From Macrostomum hystrix (taxonomy: Eukaryota; Platyhelminthes; Macrostomidae): a stretch of 64,000 nt of DNA. The notes under the pieces were generated by a model. It did not search any database, was not told where the DNA came from, and saw nothing but the letters and a program-made list of their open reading frames with translations. Within the stretch, counting starts at the first letter, position 1. Each line of letters begins with the position of its first letter. A program made the position numbers and the translations under genes. Positions 55,263 to 64,000 of the stretch are shown piece after piece. The DNA is taken from NCBI GenBank assembly GCA_950097015.1, contig CATNEN010000014.1, positions 744,001-808,000 on the forward strand, read 5' to 3'.

Positions 55263-56026
55263 ACACTTTTGACCGTATATACCATGCAAAAACGGGCCAG
55301 TTTTGGCTAACATATCATGATATATGATATCGTAGCACGGTATCATTATGTAAAATGCATATCTCTTCCGCGCGATTTCAAATGTCTTTCGGTTTACTGT
55401 ACACCTAGCTCGGTATTTCTTTGGTTAGCTATGCAATTTAACTGATATTTACTGTGCTAGCTCTAGGCTCTACTTTTCTCCATTTTCACAGTGTATTTAG
55501 TTTTTTTCACTTTTAGCATGGAGATTCGCATACTTGGCCTAGTCTTATAATAATAGCTACTATAATTAATATTATTATACATAATTGACCTGTCTAATCA
55601 TTGTGGTCTATTGAGCTAGGCTAATATTTTTTTCTTACTATTATCTGTATGGTAGCAGGTAGCTAGGCTATTGCTATCTGAGCGAACAGGAAATATATTA
55701 GTATATGTAGTAATATAAAACATATATATTATCTATGCTATATGGTACCAGTTATATAGCAAGCAAAGCAAGCAAAAAATGGTAGCTTTTAGATGCTGAA
55801 ATGGTATAAACAGTATAATTCATACTCACTTTAGAATGGCTAATTGCCTAATACTAGGCCTATATGAATTGCTTGATATTTATATCTTTTTTTCATTGAC
55901 ACTACTCTAGACCTAATATAAATTTGCTATTAGTTTCAGTATAAATACGTGTATAAATTTGTATTGTTGGTTTAAATATGATCTTTTTAATATAGGTTGT
56001 ATACCTACAACATACCTACTGCTAGG
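55263..56026. other. AT-rich spacer
   Basis: Contains an imperfect palindrome ATATCATGATATATGATAT near 55314. No gene seen. Confidence 0.4.
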
Positions 56027-56200
56027 GGTTGTAGCCTAGTGGTTAGAGCATTGGACTCATGACTTAAAGGTTAAGGGTTTGATTTGAGGGTTTACCAGCA
56101 TTACCTAGGGTAATTGATTATGGGTATGGTGGCCTCCTAGTTCATGGACTGAACAGCCATATGTAGCCTTGATCCTTGATGTCCCTCTGAACAACAGCTA
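56027..56200 (+). mobile_element. tRNA-derived SINE, related to family 2
   Basis: The head GGTTGTAGCCTAGTGGTTAG AGC (A box) is followed about 30 bp later by AAGGGTTTGATTTGA (a diverged B box). The 3' part TTCATGGACTGAACAGCC matches the end of the SINE at 43785. The diverged B box argues against a functional tRNA gene. Confidence 0.65.
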
Positions 56201-56224
56201 TCCTACTTTACTGCTATCCTATCC

Positions 56225-56895
56225 TCTCTGTTGGCCCTTCTTGCTGTCCTACATTCCCTGCTGCCCTATCCTCCCTACTGTCTTACCCTCCTTACTGCCC
56301 CACCCTCCCTGCTGCCCCACTCTCTCTCCCTACTGTCCCGCATTTCCTACTGGCCCTCCCTGCTTCCCCACCCCTCCTTGCCCTACCCTCCCTGCTGTCC
56401 TGCCCTCCCTGCTAGCCCTACCTGCTGTCCTAACCTCCCTGCTGTCCCACCCTCCCTGCTGTGCTGCCCTCCCTGCTAGCCCTACCTGCTGTCCCACCCT
56501 CCCTGCTGTCCCACCCTCCCTGCTGTCCCACCCTCCCTGCTGTCCCACCCTCCCTGCTGTCCCACCCTCCCTGCTGTGCTGACCTCCCTGCTAGCCCTAC
56601 CTGCTGTTCCACCCTCCCTGTTGTCCCACCCTCCCTGCTGTCCCACCCTCTCTGCTGTCCCACCCTCCCTGCTGTCCCACCCTCCCTGCTGTCCCACCCT
56701 CCCTGTTGTCTCACCCTCCCTGTTGTCCCACCCTCCCTGCTGTGCTGCTCTCCCTGCTAGCCCTACCTGCTGTCCCACCCTCCCTGCTGCCCCACCCTCC
56801 CTGTTGTCCCACCCTCCCTCCCTGCTGTGCTGCCCTCCCTGCTAGCCCTACCTGCTGTCCCACCCTCCCTGCTGCCCCACCCTGCATGCTGGCCC
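56225..56895. repeat. 17-bp pyrimidine-rich tandem repeat
   Basis: About 38 copies of TGCTGTCCCACCCTCCC, with a recurrent longer variant containing TGTGCTGCCCTCCCTGCTAG CCCTACC every 100-140 bp, a higher-order pattern. It lies directly upstream of the KDZ transposase. Confidence 0.9.
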
Positions 56896-57105
56896 AACCC
56901 TTCATTTTGTTGATACCCACCGTTTTTTGTTCTTCTTGCGGAACTTATCTGTTGCTAAGTCATCAATATCATATTACCGTAAAAGTCACAAGAGGCCTCG
57001 AGTTTTGCGAACCACAGTAACGACGCAGTGCAATAATATGTGAGTTTGCTCTGTTTAGAACCTTAGTTTTTCTACTATTTTTAGAGTAATATTTTTTCCT
57101 TTCAG

Positions 57106-60100
57106 GGACGAAATCCATATTGATGATAACCGTGAGGCTGTTTATGTGCCTGAGGAAGAATGGAAAGATGTACCTGAAGGCAGGGATCATCCTGATCCAT
57201 ACGATTGTACAGTGCCCTCAAGAAGCCGCACGAAAAAGTCACCCAGTCATTTCAAGCAGTTTTGCGACGATGAATCCGCTGCTTGGAATGACTTGTTTGA
57301 GTCTGGAGCTCTTCTCAACGATTTTGCCACCTACTTCAATAGGCACCCATGTGTTATCTGTGGTGTCTTGTCCGACAACATATTCCGCTGTACAAAATGC
57401 CACCTGCTGTCAGTGTGCACTGCCTGTCTAGAAGTAAAGCATGCACACAACCCACCTCATGTTGTACAACACTGGAATGTAAGGAAAGCCTTTTTGTTCA
57501 TAATTCTTCAGATTTCAAGAAGTGCATACAATATTTTTTCCTCTTCTGAATGTATCTCATTCTACAAGGGCAAATTCTTTGAAGCTGTCGAATCGAATGC
57601 TCGACTGGCTCGAATGTGTGCTTGTAATTCAGCAATCGCTGGCGTATTTCCTGTTACTGTCATCACAGACAATGGTAAAATTATTTAGACATTGTTAAAT
57701 TTGTTTATTTTTGTGTTAATTAATTTTAATATAATTGATTGATGGCAAAAGCTCGCATGTTCTTAACCCATATTCTAGATGCAAGTGAGATGCAAGTTGA
57801 TTTAGAAGTTTGCTCCTGTGCAACTTACCATTCTGCTCTTCTGGTACATGGCTTCTGGCCTTTGCAAGCAAGACCAGAATGTTCTAAAATGTTAACTGCT
57901 ATTGCAGTCGAACTTCTACTACTGCTTGATTCGCTTAATTGCAACTGCACTGCATCCTTATCATCTCTCTGTTGGGCTCTTAAGTGTTATCGTGAGTCAA
58001 TTTGGACGCATAAATACCCATCCGTAAGTTTTACAGGCACCATAGCCCCTGACTAACAAGTTATTCTATTTTATCTACGTATTTCAGTGTATTCCTTACT
58101 TCCTGTAACACTTTGCAGCTCGATCTATTTCGAGCGCTAAATTTGGCTGGCGCGTTTAAATCGTTTCGACGTGTACTTCAAAGCTTTCGATGGGGAGAAA
58201 AAACAACATGTCCCGCTTGTTATTTGGTAATTTTATTTTAAATTCATTTACAAATTACTCCGTTTTCTATTACCTTTCCAATCCCACTATTTTACAATTA
58301 CCATGACTTGTTTGAAAACTCACAGGTCAACGCGAATGCCTCTAGTGAAGAGCCAGTTTTTTTTATGATGGACGGCTGTTTTGGTCTTCGCCATCGAAAA
58401 TCTGCTGGAAATGCCGCTCCACCACCTCCTTCTGGCTTATTTCTTGACGTTGATCTCACTGAGAAATGTCCACCCTCGACAGGACACTGTGCAAACTGGA
58501 ATGCAGGTGGAAGAGGTCGAAGTCTAGCGACTTCTTCAGATAGTGCTAAGTTAGATGTCTTTGGTGCATTCTCTGGTTCCTGCAGACATTCTGCAATAAC
58601 TTATTTGGCCGATATGACATCGACTGGCGAACGGTAAATTGTTTTTGGAAGCATAAAATTACCGTTTTTAATGACCTCACTATTTCGTGTTTTTTCAATT
58701 ATAATTTCTTCTTAGACTTAACTATTCCACGACTATGATTGCTCAAATGATTCGGGATGTTCTGCCAATGGTGCCAATCGTCGTCTCCTACGATATCGGG
58801 TGCAAGCTAACCGGTCGCTTTAACGACTCAAGGCTGTCTTTTGCCATTCCGGCTTTTCATTCCTATGGGCATGTTCTACGCTGTCAACTTTCCCATGGTA
58901 TACGCTCTGTTCAGTCAGTCGGCCTGACAGATGGCGAGAGCGTAGAGCGCGTCTGGGCAACGCTTCGACGATTCGGCCCTCAGCTGAAAGAGATGGCTCA
59001 CGATAACCGTCGGGAATTTTTGAACTATCTAGCGAATACTATCAGCTTCCAGTGTATCACAAAGATCAGTAAGTATTAGTTCTATACATAGTGAAGCAGA
59101 AATTGCGTAAAATAGTGGAAACCCAACAAAAGACTGCGGCATATAAGCAGACAAAAAACCCATAGTTTAACCGATACAATGCGCTAAAATTAAAATCTCA
59201 CTTTAGCTACCTGGCTTATCGGCCGAAAAGCAGTGGAGAGAAAGGCAATCCAGCAGTTCCAAGCTGAGCTTTCGGCTTTTCTACTCCAGAACAATTCTTC
59301 GAGTAAGTTGTTGCCGTTGCATTTTAAATTGGAGTTTAAATGGATTTTTTGTCGGTAGTTTATGGACAAGGGTGTGGATACCATTTAAGGAATTATATTT
59401 TTACCTCATTAACTGACCTCTATAGTGAGCCTGGACGATTTTCTTAACGCTGCGGCCGGTTGGACTTCATTTTGAAGTTTGCAGGAGCTTCTCGATATAC
59501 TAACTGCACATTCCAAAGCATCTTCACCCAAATCTAAAGCCATTCAAAAGCTCTATGGAATGGCCTGCGAGCGCCGGTATTTGATTGAACATGTCGGGAC
59601 AGAACGTGGACAGCGCATGCAAAAGCTTCTTCGAGTTTCTCTTAACAAACTGCTTTCCAAATCAAAAGCGATCTGCTCGAGTTTTAACAGTGCTCATCCT
59701 ACAGACCAACTAGATCCGAGCCACTTCATTAAGCCTGAAGCACCCGGCTTCGAGGAACTTGTGAGCATCAGAAACCAAGCTCAAAAGGTACATGCTGTGA
59801 AGCTTCGAGACCTGTACCTTCGTATCCAGGAGGAGTCGCGTCTGGTAGCTGCGGAAGCAGAGAGGACTTCGCTATTTCTCACTGAAGCGGCTCGCAAAGC
59901 ACGTATGGAAGTACAAGCAGCTCGAGAAGGTCCATTGGCTGCCGCACTGTCTATGAGAGAAAATGGCATTCTTCAGATACTCCAAGCTCACTTAGCAGCC
60001 TTCCCGTCAGAAAGTCAAGCAGTTCAATCTACTTCGAGCAGCATTTCCTGCCTGGAGACAGCACGGGGTAAAGCGCATAAAGCATGATCACATTTTCATA

Positions 60101-60297
60101 CTGGCGTTTCATATTTGCAAATGTTGTGTGGCGTAATGGTTAAATAATTAATTTCTGATGCTTGTACCCTGGATTTTTTAGCGTCCAGTGCTTCTGGGGA
60201 CGAATCCTCGAGTTCACAATCTTCATCGCCGGAAATTGATTTCAAGAGCGAATTTGAATGCACATCCGAGAGCGAATCCGAGTATGAATCAGACTAA
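57106..60297 (+). CDS. KDZ (Kyakuja/Dileera/Zisupton) family transposase, 9 exons, one in-frame stop
   Basis: Exons: 57106-57478, 57569-57674, 57779-58023, 58119-58226, 58326-58633, 58716-59068, 59207-59302, about 59427-60066 and 60182-60297. All are GT-AG with matching phases. The N-terminal Cys cluster (CVICGVLSDNIFRCTKCHLL...CTACLEVKHAHNPPH), WNGKFF, VCSCATYHSALLVHGFWPLQ, CPACY, MMDGCFGLRH (first catalytic Asp), FGAFSGSCRHS, VSYDIGCKL (second Asp), AFHSYGHVLRCQ, GLTDGESVERVW (Glu), an alpha-helical Glu/Arg-rich segment and an acidic Ser tail (ESESEYESD) follow the KDZ order with a CxC2-type zinc region. The catalytic triad is intact. TGA at 59473-59475 interrupts exon 8 before the coiled-coil region. 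The start may be an ATG split by the intron before 57106 (donor at about 57040). Poly(A) signal AATAAA at about 60365. No terminal inverted repeat found by eye. Confidence 0.85.
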
Positions 60298-61309
60298 TCT
60301 AGGACACAGCGACTGAGCTAGTTTTCTATTTAGCTTCGAGTAACATTGCTCACTTATTTATTTTAATAAAGCTAATTTAACCATTGCAATTTTCAAATTT
60401 GTAAAAAATGCATATAAAAAATGTGTTCCCATGTATGCTGTGAACCTGGGACATGGGACACTCACTGCTTTACGTTTAAAAGTTGAACTTCTTATTATTG
60501 TCTTGCTTTGTAATGTTTGTCGCAACTATTATCGAAAAATGTCGAAATCAGGTAGTATTTAGCAAGGTTGTATATTACATTTTTATGCGCAATCTCTATC
60601 TTCTTTGAAAGCAGGGGCCAAATTTATAACTAGCAGACCACTAGCATTTCCTATGCCTATGGATTAAAAGTATTTTACAGTATTGCTTTTCCTTAAAATA
60701 CTCGTACTGGTAATGCTAAATAGTTACTGCAACTGCAACTGCTACAGCTCGTAATGCAAATTTTCATAAATATTCTTGTGTGTTATTTAATATGCTCTTC
60801 CTATGTAAGTTTGCATAAAAATAGAACGAAAAATATCGAAAACAATTATTTCTCTTATGAGTACGAACGAATGCAGGAAATGTTACAGTTGCATGATAAA
60901 TGTAGCCACTTTCATTCTTTTTAAATAGTATTAATTTTTTTGCAAGAACAGCGAAACTACCCTAGAGGCAAACCCTAGGAGTGTCTGTACAATTGTGGTT
61001 TAGCCCAGCTTCCATGTGCCCTGAAAAGCTGCTTCTAAGGGCTAATTGGTAATTGAAAGCAGAAGTCCGAATTATGCCGAATCCGAAATATTTTACTTCT
61101 TTCTTACAGTTTTGAAACTATTTTTACCGCATAGATAACAGCGCCATAACTTTAAGGACCATGGTACATATGCATACCAACATCTGCCGCCATGCTGTTT
61201 CGCCGTTAGTTGTACATAGCTGAACGCCATGCTATATAGAATAGCAGGGTTCTGATAGGAACATTTTACGCCATGTTGTTTCTAATTACAGCGCCAAGCT
61301 TTTTCTAAT
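60298..61309. other. AT-rich spacer with diverged satellite copies at the end
   Basis: No gene seen. From 61140 to 61309 degenerate copies of the 69-bp unit appear (ACCATGGTACATATGCATAC, GCCATGCTGTTTC). Confidence 0.5.
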
Positions 61310-61988
61310 AAAGTGCGCCATGCTGTTTCTGATAACAGCGCCATGCTCTAAGGAACCATGGTACATATGCATACCAACACTCGTCGCCATGCTGTTTCTG
61401 ATTACAGCGCCATGCTCTAAGGAACCATGGTACATATGCATACCAACACTCGTCGCCATGCTGTTTCTGATAACAGCGCCATGCTCTAAGGAACCATGGT
61501 ACATATGCATACCAACACTCGTCGCCATGCTGTTTCTGATTACAGCGCCATGCTCTAAGGAACCATGGTACATATGCATACCAACACTCGTCGCCATGCT
61601 GTTTCTGATTACAGCGCCATGCTCTAAGGAACCATGGTACATATGCATACCAACACTCGTCGCCATGCTGTTTCTGATTACAGCGCCATGCTCTAAGGAA
61701 CCATGGTACATATGCATACCAACACTCGTCGCCATGCTGTTTCTGATTACAGCGCCATGCTCTAAGGAACCATGGTACATATGCATACCAACACTCGTCG
61801 CCATGCTGTTTCTGATTACAGCGCCATGCTCTAAGGAACCATGGTACATATGCATACCAACACTCGTCGCCATGCTGTTTCTGATTACAGCGCCATGCTC
61901 TAAGGAACCATGGTACATATGCATACCAACACTCGTCGCCATGCTGTTTCTGATTACAGCGCCATGCTGTATAGAAAAGCATGGCGCT
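61310..61988. repeat. 69-bp tandem repeat ending in a perfect hairpin
   Basis: Nine to ten nearly identical copies of a 69-bp unit containing ACCATGGTACATATGCATAC and GCCATGCTGTTTCTGATTAC AGC. Because 69 is a multiple of three and the unit lacks stops, long frames are open on both strands (23 residues per unit); I treat these as non-coding. The last unit is replaced by AGCGCCATGCT-gtatagaaa-AGCATGGCGCT (61958-61988), an 11-bp perfect stem with a 9-nt loop. Confidence 0.9.
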
Positions 61989-62864
61989 AGCTATCGTAAA
62001 GTTAAAGTAAAGGAAAGCAAAACTACTGTCCTACTGGTTAATGCTACCCTCTCAACTACCCCAGCTAATGCTGGCACATTTAACAGTTGGGTGAGCTGAT
62101 GAAAAACAGTTAAGCGTCTTGCCAATGGACACACATTTTTCTAGTGGAATTGATATTCGAACTCTGAGCATGAGTAAAAAAGCGAGGCCCCAAAGCCCGC
62201 CTTTTATTTTATCAAAATCTCTGTAAGCGAACCTGGAATAGGATCGGAAAGCTGGCTCTAAATTACAGAATATTGCGTTGCTTTGGACAGAGCGACATCT
62301 ATATGCAAAAGCAGTTAATCAACATCATAGGATTTCTTGAATTCAACAGCCAGGTGAAATTTTCAGATAAGCTGTGACGAACCGCACAATGTTACGAGTC
62401 TGCCGCCGACAACCGTAAGTGTCTCGTATTTATCCTACTATATTAATCCTAAAAGTACTGGGAAACATCGGCATTACGTACTGTTTGAGTAATTTACGGG
62501 ACTTGGCCTGTAATTAATTTTTACACTTTAATTGTTTAAGGGGTGCTACGTACTGCTGGAGACTGCTGTCTTATATGTCACAGAAGACAGCGAGAGACAG
62601 CGAGTTCAGGCAGGAAACTTTAGAGTGATTGTGCTAAAGCACATTGGAATATGCCGCCGCCCCAGTCCATACATGTACAATTGGCTCGTACCAAACCAAC
62701 CTCGCAATTGAACTTTAAGTCAAAGCGGGCTCTCGAGACCATGCAGCCAGCGTCTTAGCTGTCAACTTCAACTCACGACCATTCAAGTCTCAACTCAAAG
62801 GATTCTGCTGGTGGGCTTCGTATTAACTCTTGTACAAACTGGCGTATTATTAGCGGGCTGCTAT
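61989..62864. other. Unique spacer without supported gene
   Basis: Only short open frames, no domain recognised. Confidence 0.4.
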
Positions 62865-62952
62865 CACAAGCTCGAAATTTCACAACACCGAAAAGCATTT
62901 TTTCATTAGGTCGAAACTTTAGTTTTCGACGTTGTGAAATTTCGAGTTTGTG
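62865..62952. repeat. Long inverted repeat (22-bp arms) with a nested stem
   Basis: CACAAGCTCGAAATTTCACA AC (62865-62886) and its complement at 62931-62952 differ at one base. The 44-nt loop contains GTCGAAA-ctttagt-TTTCGAC (62910-62930). Confidence 0.85.
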
Positions 62953-62984
62953 AAACCCCCCTTATTAGCAATCGGCCTAAATCA

Positions 62985-63120
62985 GGGGTCGGCAAACTTA
63001 TATGGCTCGAGGGTCACAGAGAGAGTACAAGAGACGACAGCGGGCCGTGCTGATAGAGGTGACTTCATATAGAGGTGACTACTTTCAAAGATCACTTCAT
63101 TATCACTTCATCTTAATATT
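62985..63120. mobile_element. Possible left end of a hAT-type MITE
   Basis: CAGGGGTCGGCAAACTTATA TGGCTCGAGGGTCAC and, further in, GCGGGCCGTG resemble the common hAT end in which CAGGGGTCGGCAA is followed by the glycine/arginine-like GGGCC motif. A matching right end is not evident; only TAGGTCGGCAAAAG at 63279 is vaguely similar. Confidence 0.35.
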
Positions 63121-63335
63121 TATCGCGGCTTCAATGAAGACGTACAGGAGTATAAGAAACGGCAACCTTCCGGCCGACAGTGACGCCAGCCGACCCGCCA
63201 GCACCAGTCGATGACGCAGAAATTCTGACGCTGTTAGCCGACACCGTACTACTGGACTGGTCAACAATGATCGGTGGTAGGTCGGCAAAAGTTTTTTTTT
63301 AAAGAAAATAGACTCCTTTTTTGACCATATAGCGG

Positions 63336-63991
63336 CTAAGTCCTTTTTGCACAGCCGCTGCGGGTGACAGTCTTGCCGAACACCGGTTGGCCAATTAATC
63401 CACCGACCAAAGCGGGTGTGATTGGAGTACTGGAGCTGTCGGTTTTTAATAATCTTCGCTGCAAGGAAAAAGTAAAAACGCGAGTATGATTCAAGAAGCA
63501 GTGCTGGCCGGTATATTGGTACCTGCTCATGAATTCAAGACAATGCTTTTGACGAACTAACAGAAAAATACGAGTACTTACAAATTTTTTTTTGCAAAAG
63601 CTCGCTAACCGCGACACGAAGACCAGCAGCGGTAGTGAGGCCACCACTATCAGTATTTGCCAAAGCAGATTGAAGAGCCTAAAAATAAGATTCCCAGGGC
63701 TACAACGGTGTGGCCACATTCAATAACATACTCGTAGAATTGCGCCAGATCCAAAACAACATAATAATACTCTTTCCTAAATCCACAAAAAATTTTATAC
63801 TATCTTACCAAAGCAATATTTCGCTTTTCGCAAAACCCTGTCACGTCTTCCGACTCGAAGACGCTGGTTTCTCCGCCGCTTTTTGGATGAAGCAGTACGA
63901 TGGCATGTAAACCAGCTGAGTCAGCAGAATCAATCTGAAATTCCATATACCCTCGTTGAGTTTGTTGTACCTGTGGTAGCGTGGCACACAC
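63336..63991 (-). CDS. 3' exons of an unidentified membrane protein (partial)
   Basis: Three minus-strand exon candidates are visible. About 63960-63824 (acceptor ccacag, donor gctttg/gtaaga) encodes YMEFQIDSADSAGLHAIVLL and ESEDVTGFCEKRN. About 63679-63583 encodes a very hydrophobic segment (LLWQILIVVASLPLLVFV, then ASFCKKKF; donor gtaagt). 63458-63336 is the last exon, a hydrophilic tail ending KTVTRSGCAKRT and a stop. The last two join in phase and look like a transmembrane helix with a positive stop-transfer patch and a 40-residue cytoplasmic tail. The first does not join directly in frame, so another exon or a different boundary is needed. I do not recognise the family. Confidence 0.4.
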
Positions 63992-64000
63992 AATTGGTAA

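Noticed and set aside
56040..56110. Functional tRNA gene
   Set aside because: B box is diverged (GGTTTGATTTG) and the 3' part matches a SINE body.
59473..59475. In-frame TGA in the KDZ gene as a selenocysteine codon
   Set aside because: KDZ transposases are not known selenoproteins and no SECIS-like structure is evident; a nonsense mutation is simpler.
61286..62099. Long open frames on both strands (over 200 codons)
   Set aside because: They are the 69-bp satellite; all frames without stops in one unit remain open through the array.
63103..63335. Extension of the right-edge gene through 63137 with a Ser-rich C-terminus
   Set aside because: It needed one base fewer in an A/T homopolymer at 63292; with the actual run the frame differs, and the phase-consistent last exon ends at 63336.

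Overview
This is a eukaryotic, most likely invertebrate metazoan, genomic segment. Host genes are split by short GT-AG introns: an ABCC transporter, a TMEM179-like membrane protein and an ADAM. The rest is a dense graveyard of animal-type transposons: Gypsy, three non-LTR classes, DIRS, Crypton, Polinton-like, Helitron, hAT MITE and KDZ. About twenty unrelated tandem-repeat arrays are scattered among them. The repeat load and element mix would fit a free-living flatworm such as Macrostomum or another lophotrochozoan, but I cannot fix the species by eye. Nothing is bacterial.

Layout. 1-1.2 kb: last exons of an ABCC/MRP-type ABC transporter (+). 2.3-3.0 kb: a Gln-rich single-exon protein (+). 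5.8-10.8 kb: a five-exon TMEM179-like four-helix membrane protein (-), whose introns each carry their own satellite. 10.8-14.3 kb: satellites and a tRNA-derived SINE. 14.3-20.8 kb: a decayed Gypsy pol split by a 4.6 kb LINE with a 12-bp target-site duplication. 21-24.8 kb: two internally deleted DIRS-type elements around Polinton-like relics. 24.9-27.1 kb: a deleted Helitron that itself contains a hAT-type MITE with an 8-bp duplication.

27.2-35.6 kb and 46.3-51.7 kb are two copies of one segment. The right copy belongs to a complete 13-exon ADAM gene (42.6-50.8 kb, -) with a destroyed zinc-binding motif. The left copy is truncated after exon 8. In it, promoter and exon 1 are present twice, as 444-bp direct repeats around a Crypton tyrosine recombinase. 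Between the two copies lies a small Polinton pX-like gene interrupted by an RTE-like LINE (11-bp target-site duplication), a P-element-like transposase fragment and an integrase fragment.

51.7-55.3 kb: a third LINE. 57.1-60.3 kb: a nine-exon KDZ (Kyakuja/Dileera/Zisupton) transposase with one in-frame stop. 61.3-62 kb: a 69-bp satellite ending in a perfect hairpin. The right edge holds the 3' exons of an unidentified minus-strand membrane protein.

The host genes show no functional linkage. The strongest stories are the catalytically dead, possibly GPI-anchored ADAM with its truncated paralogue, and the Crypton lying between duplicated first exons. Exon boundaries were worked out by hand from splice signals and phase, without transcript evidence.
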